Of a stretch of DNA of 64,000 nt, positions 62,379 through 64,000 are shown piece by piece. The translations under genes and the position numbers were made by a program. The notes under the pieces are model-generated. The model was not told where the DNA came from, ran no database searches, and worked only from the letters and a program-made list of their open reading frames with translations. Every line of letters begins with the position of its first letter. The stretch's first letter is position 1. The stretch spans positions 248,001-312,000 of the forward strand of contig NZ_JAHKKS010000002.1 of NCBI RefSeq assembly GCF_019737615.1, written 5' to 3'. Source of the stretch: Sphingobium xanthum (GTDB taxonomy: Bacteria; Pseudomonadota; Alphaproteobacteria; Sphingomonadales; Sphingomonadaceae).

Positions 62379-63268
62379 TGTTACGTTCTTTTCTGACGCT
62401 GATCGCACTGCTTGCCATGTCGCCGCTCAGGGCGCAGCAGGAGGCGCCCAAGCCGCTCGAGGTCGAGGTTCTGCGAACCGGACCCGGCTCGCTGCACGTC
62501 AACATCGCCCTCATCAAGGGCGAGCGCGACGCTGTTCTCGTCGATGCGCCGTTCACCAGCGCGGACGCTCACCGCGTCGTCGCCATGGTGCTCGAAAGCG
62601 GGAAGCGGCTGACCCATGTATTCGTGACACACGACCATCCCGATCACTTCTTCGCCATGGAGGTGATCCAGGATGCATTCCCCGACGCCCGGATCGTGGC
62701 TCATCCGGTTGTGGTGGCCGATATCTGGCGCTCCCTCCCTTTCAAGGTGAAGCGCTGGGGTCCGCTGCTCGGACGCAACGGCCCCATCCATCCGAGCGCG
62801 CCGACGCCGCTCGCGGGCGACACGATCCTGCTCGAAGGCCATGAGCTGAAGGTGCTGGGTCCGATGGCCGGCGATCATGTTCACGCGACCGCGCTCTGGG
62901 CGCCGTCGATCCAGGCGCTCTTCCCAGGGGATCTGGTCTTCAACCAGATGCATCTCTGGCTGGGCGAACACGACCCGTCGAATATCGTCGCCTGGGGCAA
63001 GGCGCTGGACGGTCTCGCCGCGCTCAAGCCGCGGATCGTCGTCGCGGGTCACAGTCGGCCCGGATTGCCCAACGACATGACCGGGCTGACGTTCACCCAG
63101 AGCTACATCGCCGCCTGGCCGAAGCTCGTCGCGCAGTCGAAGGATTCAGCGGACCTGCGCAGTCGTGTCCAGAAGAGTTTCCCCGATGCCATCGACGCGC
63201 TCGACAACTTCATCCTCGGCAATTCTTCCAAGGTCGCGATGAAGGAAGAACCCAAATGGACGGAATGA
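62378..63268 (+). CDS. Exported metallo-beta-lactamase-fold hydrolase
   Basis: The 296-residue product has a signal peptide (MLRSFLTLIALLAMSPLRAQ) and the zinc motif HDHPDHF at about residues 88-94. Later ligands are in GDHVHATAL, FPGDLVFN and VVAGHSRPG. The fold covers lactonases, glyoxalase II-like and aryl-sulfatase-like enzymes. The start shares a base with the SDR stop (TAATG). An exported hydrolase coupled to cytoplasmic enzymes suggests that the operon handles an esterified or lactone form outside first. The substrate is unknown. Confidence 0.84.
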   Translation: MLRSFLTLIALLAMSPLRAQQEAPKPLEVEVLRTGPGSLHVNIALIKGERDAVLVDAPFTSADAHRVVAMVLESGKRLTHVFVTHDHPDHFFAMEVIQDAFPDARIVAHPVVVADIWRSLPFKVKRWGPLLGRNGPIHPSAPTPLAGDTILLEGHELKVLGPMAGDHVHATALWAPSIQALFPGDLVFNQMHLWLGEHDPSNIVAWGKALDGLAALKPRIVVAGHSRPGLPNDMTGLTFTQSYIAAWPKLVAQSKDSADLRSRVQKSFPDAIDALDNFILGNSSKVAMKEEPKWTE

Positions 63269-63319
63269 GGGCGCAATAACCTCAGCCACCGCGCGACGCC
63301 ATCTGACCAGGAGAGAGCA

Positions 63320-64000
63320 ATGACCACCCAAGCCCAGGCCGCCATTTGCTATGGCAGCGAAAAGCCCTTTTCGATCGAGGACATCCGTCTCGACGATCCC
63401 CGCGATGACGAAGTTCTGGTGCGCATCGTGGCCTGCGGCGTCTGCCACACGGACATGGCAGTGCGCGATCAGCACATCCCCGTCCCCCTCCCCGCCATTC
63501 TTGGTCATGAAGGCGCGGGCGTGGTCGAGAAGGTCGGCTCCGCCGTCACGCATGTGAAGCCCGGCGATCGGGTGATCATGAGCTTTGACAGCTGCGGCCA
63601 TTGCCCGAGCTGCGACATTCACAAGCCGACCTATTGCTACAATTTCTTTCCGTACAACTGGATCGGCACGCGCGCCGACGGCAGCCCGACGGCATATCAG
63701 GGCGGCACCCCGCTCAATGCCAATTTCTTCGGCCAGTCGTCTTTCGCGACCTACGCGATCGCGCATGCCAGCAACACCGCCCGCGTGCCGGACAGCGCGG
63801 CACATCTTTCAATGGAAACGCTCGCGCCGCTCGGCTGCGGCCTGATGACCGGCGCTGGCGCCGTGCTGCGCAGCATGGCCGTGCGAAAGGGGCTTCCGAT
63901 CGCCGTGTTCGGCACGGGCGCAGTCGGCCTCGGCGCGATCATGGCCGCGAAGATCGCGGGCGCGAACCCGATCATCGCCGTCGATATTCACGACAGCCGC
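63320..64000 (+). CDS. Zinc-dependent alcohol dehydrogenase, cut by the right window edge
   Basis: The gene starts at 63320 (CAGGAGAGAGCA upstream) and runs off the window after 227 codons. The translation has the catalytic zinc part VACGVCHTDMAV with Cys, GHEGAGVVEKVG with His and Glu, and the structural zinc cysteines in FDSCGHCPSCDIHKPTYC. The Rossmann part IAVFGTGAVGLGAIMAAK follows. It fits class III/aryl-alcohol dehydrogenases such as benzyl alcohol dehydrogenase. It is last in view of the cupin operon and probably oxidises a benzylic alcohol. Confidence 0.88.
   Translation, partial: MTTQAQAAICYGSEKPFSIEDIRLDDPRDDEVLVRIVACGVCHTDMAVRDQHIPVPLPAILGHEGAGVVEKVGSAVTHVKPGDRVIMSFDSCGHCPSCDIHKPTYCYNFFPYNWIGTRADGSPTAYQGGTPLNANFFGQSSFATYAIAHASNTARVPDSAAHLSMETLAPLGCGLMTGAGAVLRSMAVRKGLPIAVFGTGAVGLGAIMAAKIAGANPIIAVDIHDSR

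Overview
This GC-rich window fits a sphingomonad of the Sphingobium/Novosphingobium type. The reasons are a near-complete lignin-derived aromatic catabolic gene set whose order and active-site residues match what is known from Sphingobium sp. SYK-6 (ligM-metF-ligH; ligK-ligU-ligI-lsdA; ligJABC), several TonB-dependent receptors, LigF-type glutathione transferases, and many palindromic repeats between genes. No rRNA, tRNA, CRISPR array, phage or classical transposase was seen. The window looks like a chromosomal catabolic island.

Layout. 1-4.3 kb: cut aldehyde dehydrogenase, MFS transporter, NTF2-like protein, short-chain dehydrogenase (SDR). 4.3-8.5 kb (minus): ligM-metF-ligH, the tetrahydrofolate-dependent O-demethylation and C1 recycling module. 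8.8-12.0 kb (minus): IclR regulator, MDR oxidoreductase, alpha/beta hydrolase, VOC protein. 12.2-27.1 kb (minus): LigF-like GST, small membrane protein, SDR, phosphatase-like protein, amidohydrolase, a DUF559 nuclease gene enclosed in perfect inverted repeats, aldehyde dehydrogenase, PQQ alcohol dehydrogenase with cytochrome c domain, acyl-CoA synthetase, P450, two more GSTs, and a Tat protein/cytochrome c/flavoprotein set of the 4-cresol dehydrogenase (vanillyl-alcohol oxidase) type. 27.2-38.3 kb: TonB receptor, two NTF2-like proteins (one a candidate diarylpropane lyase), SDR, ASCH-like protein, tannase/feruloyl esterase, VOC protein, HxlR regulator with divergent SDR, M1 aminopeptidase. 38.4-48.7 kb: the protocatechuate 4,5-cleavage regulon, with lsdA-ligI-ligU-ligK on the minus strand, divergent from ligR, an NAD-binding protein gene, ligJ, ligA, ligB and ligC. 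48.9-55.9 kb: two paralogous small unknown genes, an aldo/keto reductase-NTF2-thioesterase operon, a tandem MFS pair, a MetE-like methyltransferase. 56.1-64 kb: second TonB receptor, VOC protein, AraC regulator, then an operon with two 2,4'-dihydroxyacetophenone-dioxygenase-type cupins, SDR, metallo-hydrolase and a zinc alcohol dehydrogenase cut by the right edge.

How the genes work together. Stilbenes made from lignin dimers would be cleaved by LsdA to vanillin-type aldehydes. Aldehyde dehydrogenases would give vanillate, and LigM would demethylate vanillate (or 3-O-methylgallate) to protocatechuate (or gallate) using THF. MetF and LigH recycle methyl-THF. LigAB opens the ring, LigC oxidises the semialdehyde to 2-pyrone-4,6-dicarboxylate, LigI hydrolyses it, and LigU, LigJ and LigK take the product to pyruvate and oxaloacetate. 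The GSTs, SDRs, NTF2-like protein, flavocytochrome and cupins are candidate upstream side-chain and ether-cleaving enzymes. The most unusual structures are (i) a DUF559 gene bounded by perfect 36-bp inverted repeats with gene-less relatives nearby, (ii) a ligR product with two LysR DNA-binding domains and an in-frame palindromic repeat insertion, and (iii) the 58.9-64 kb cupin operon.
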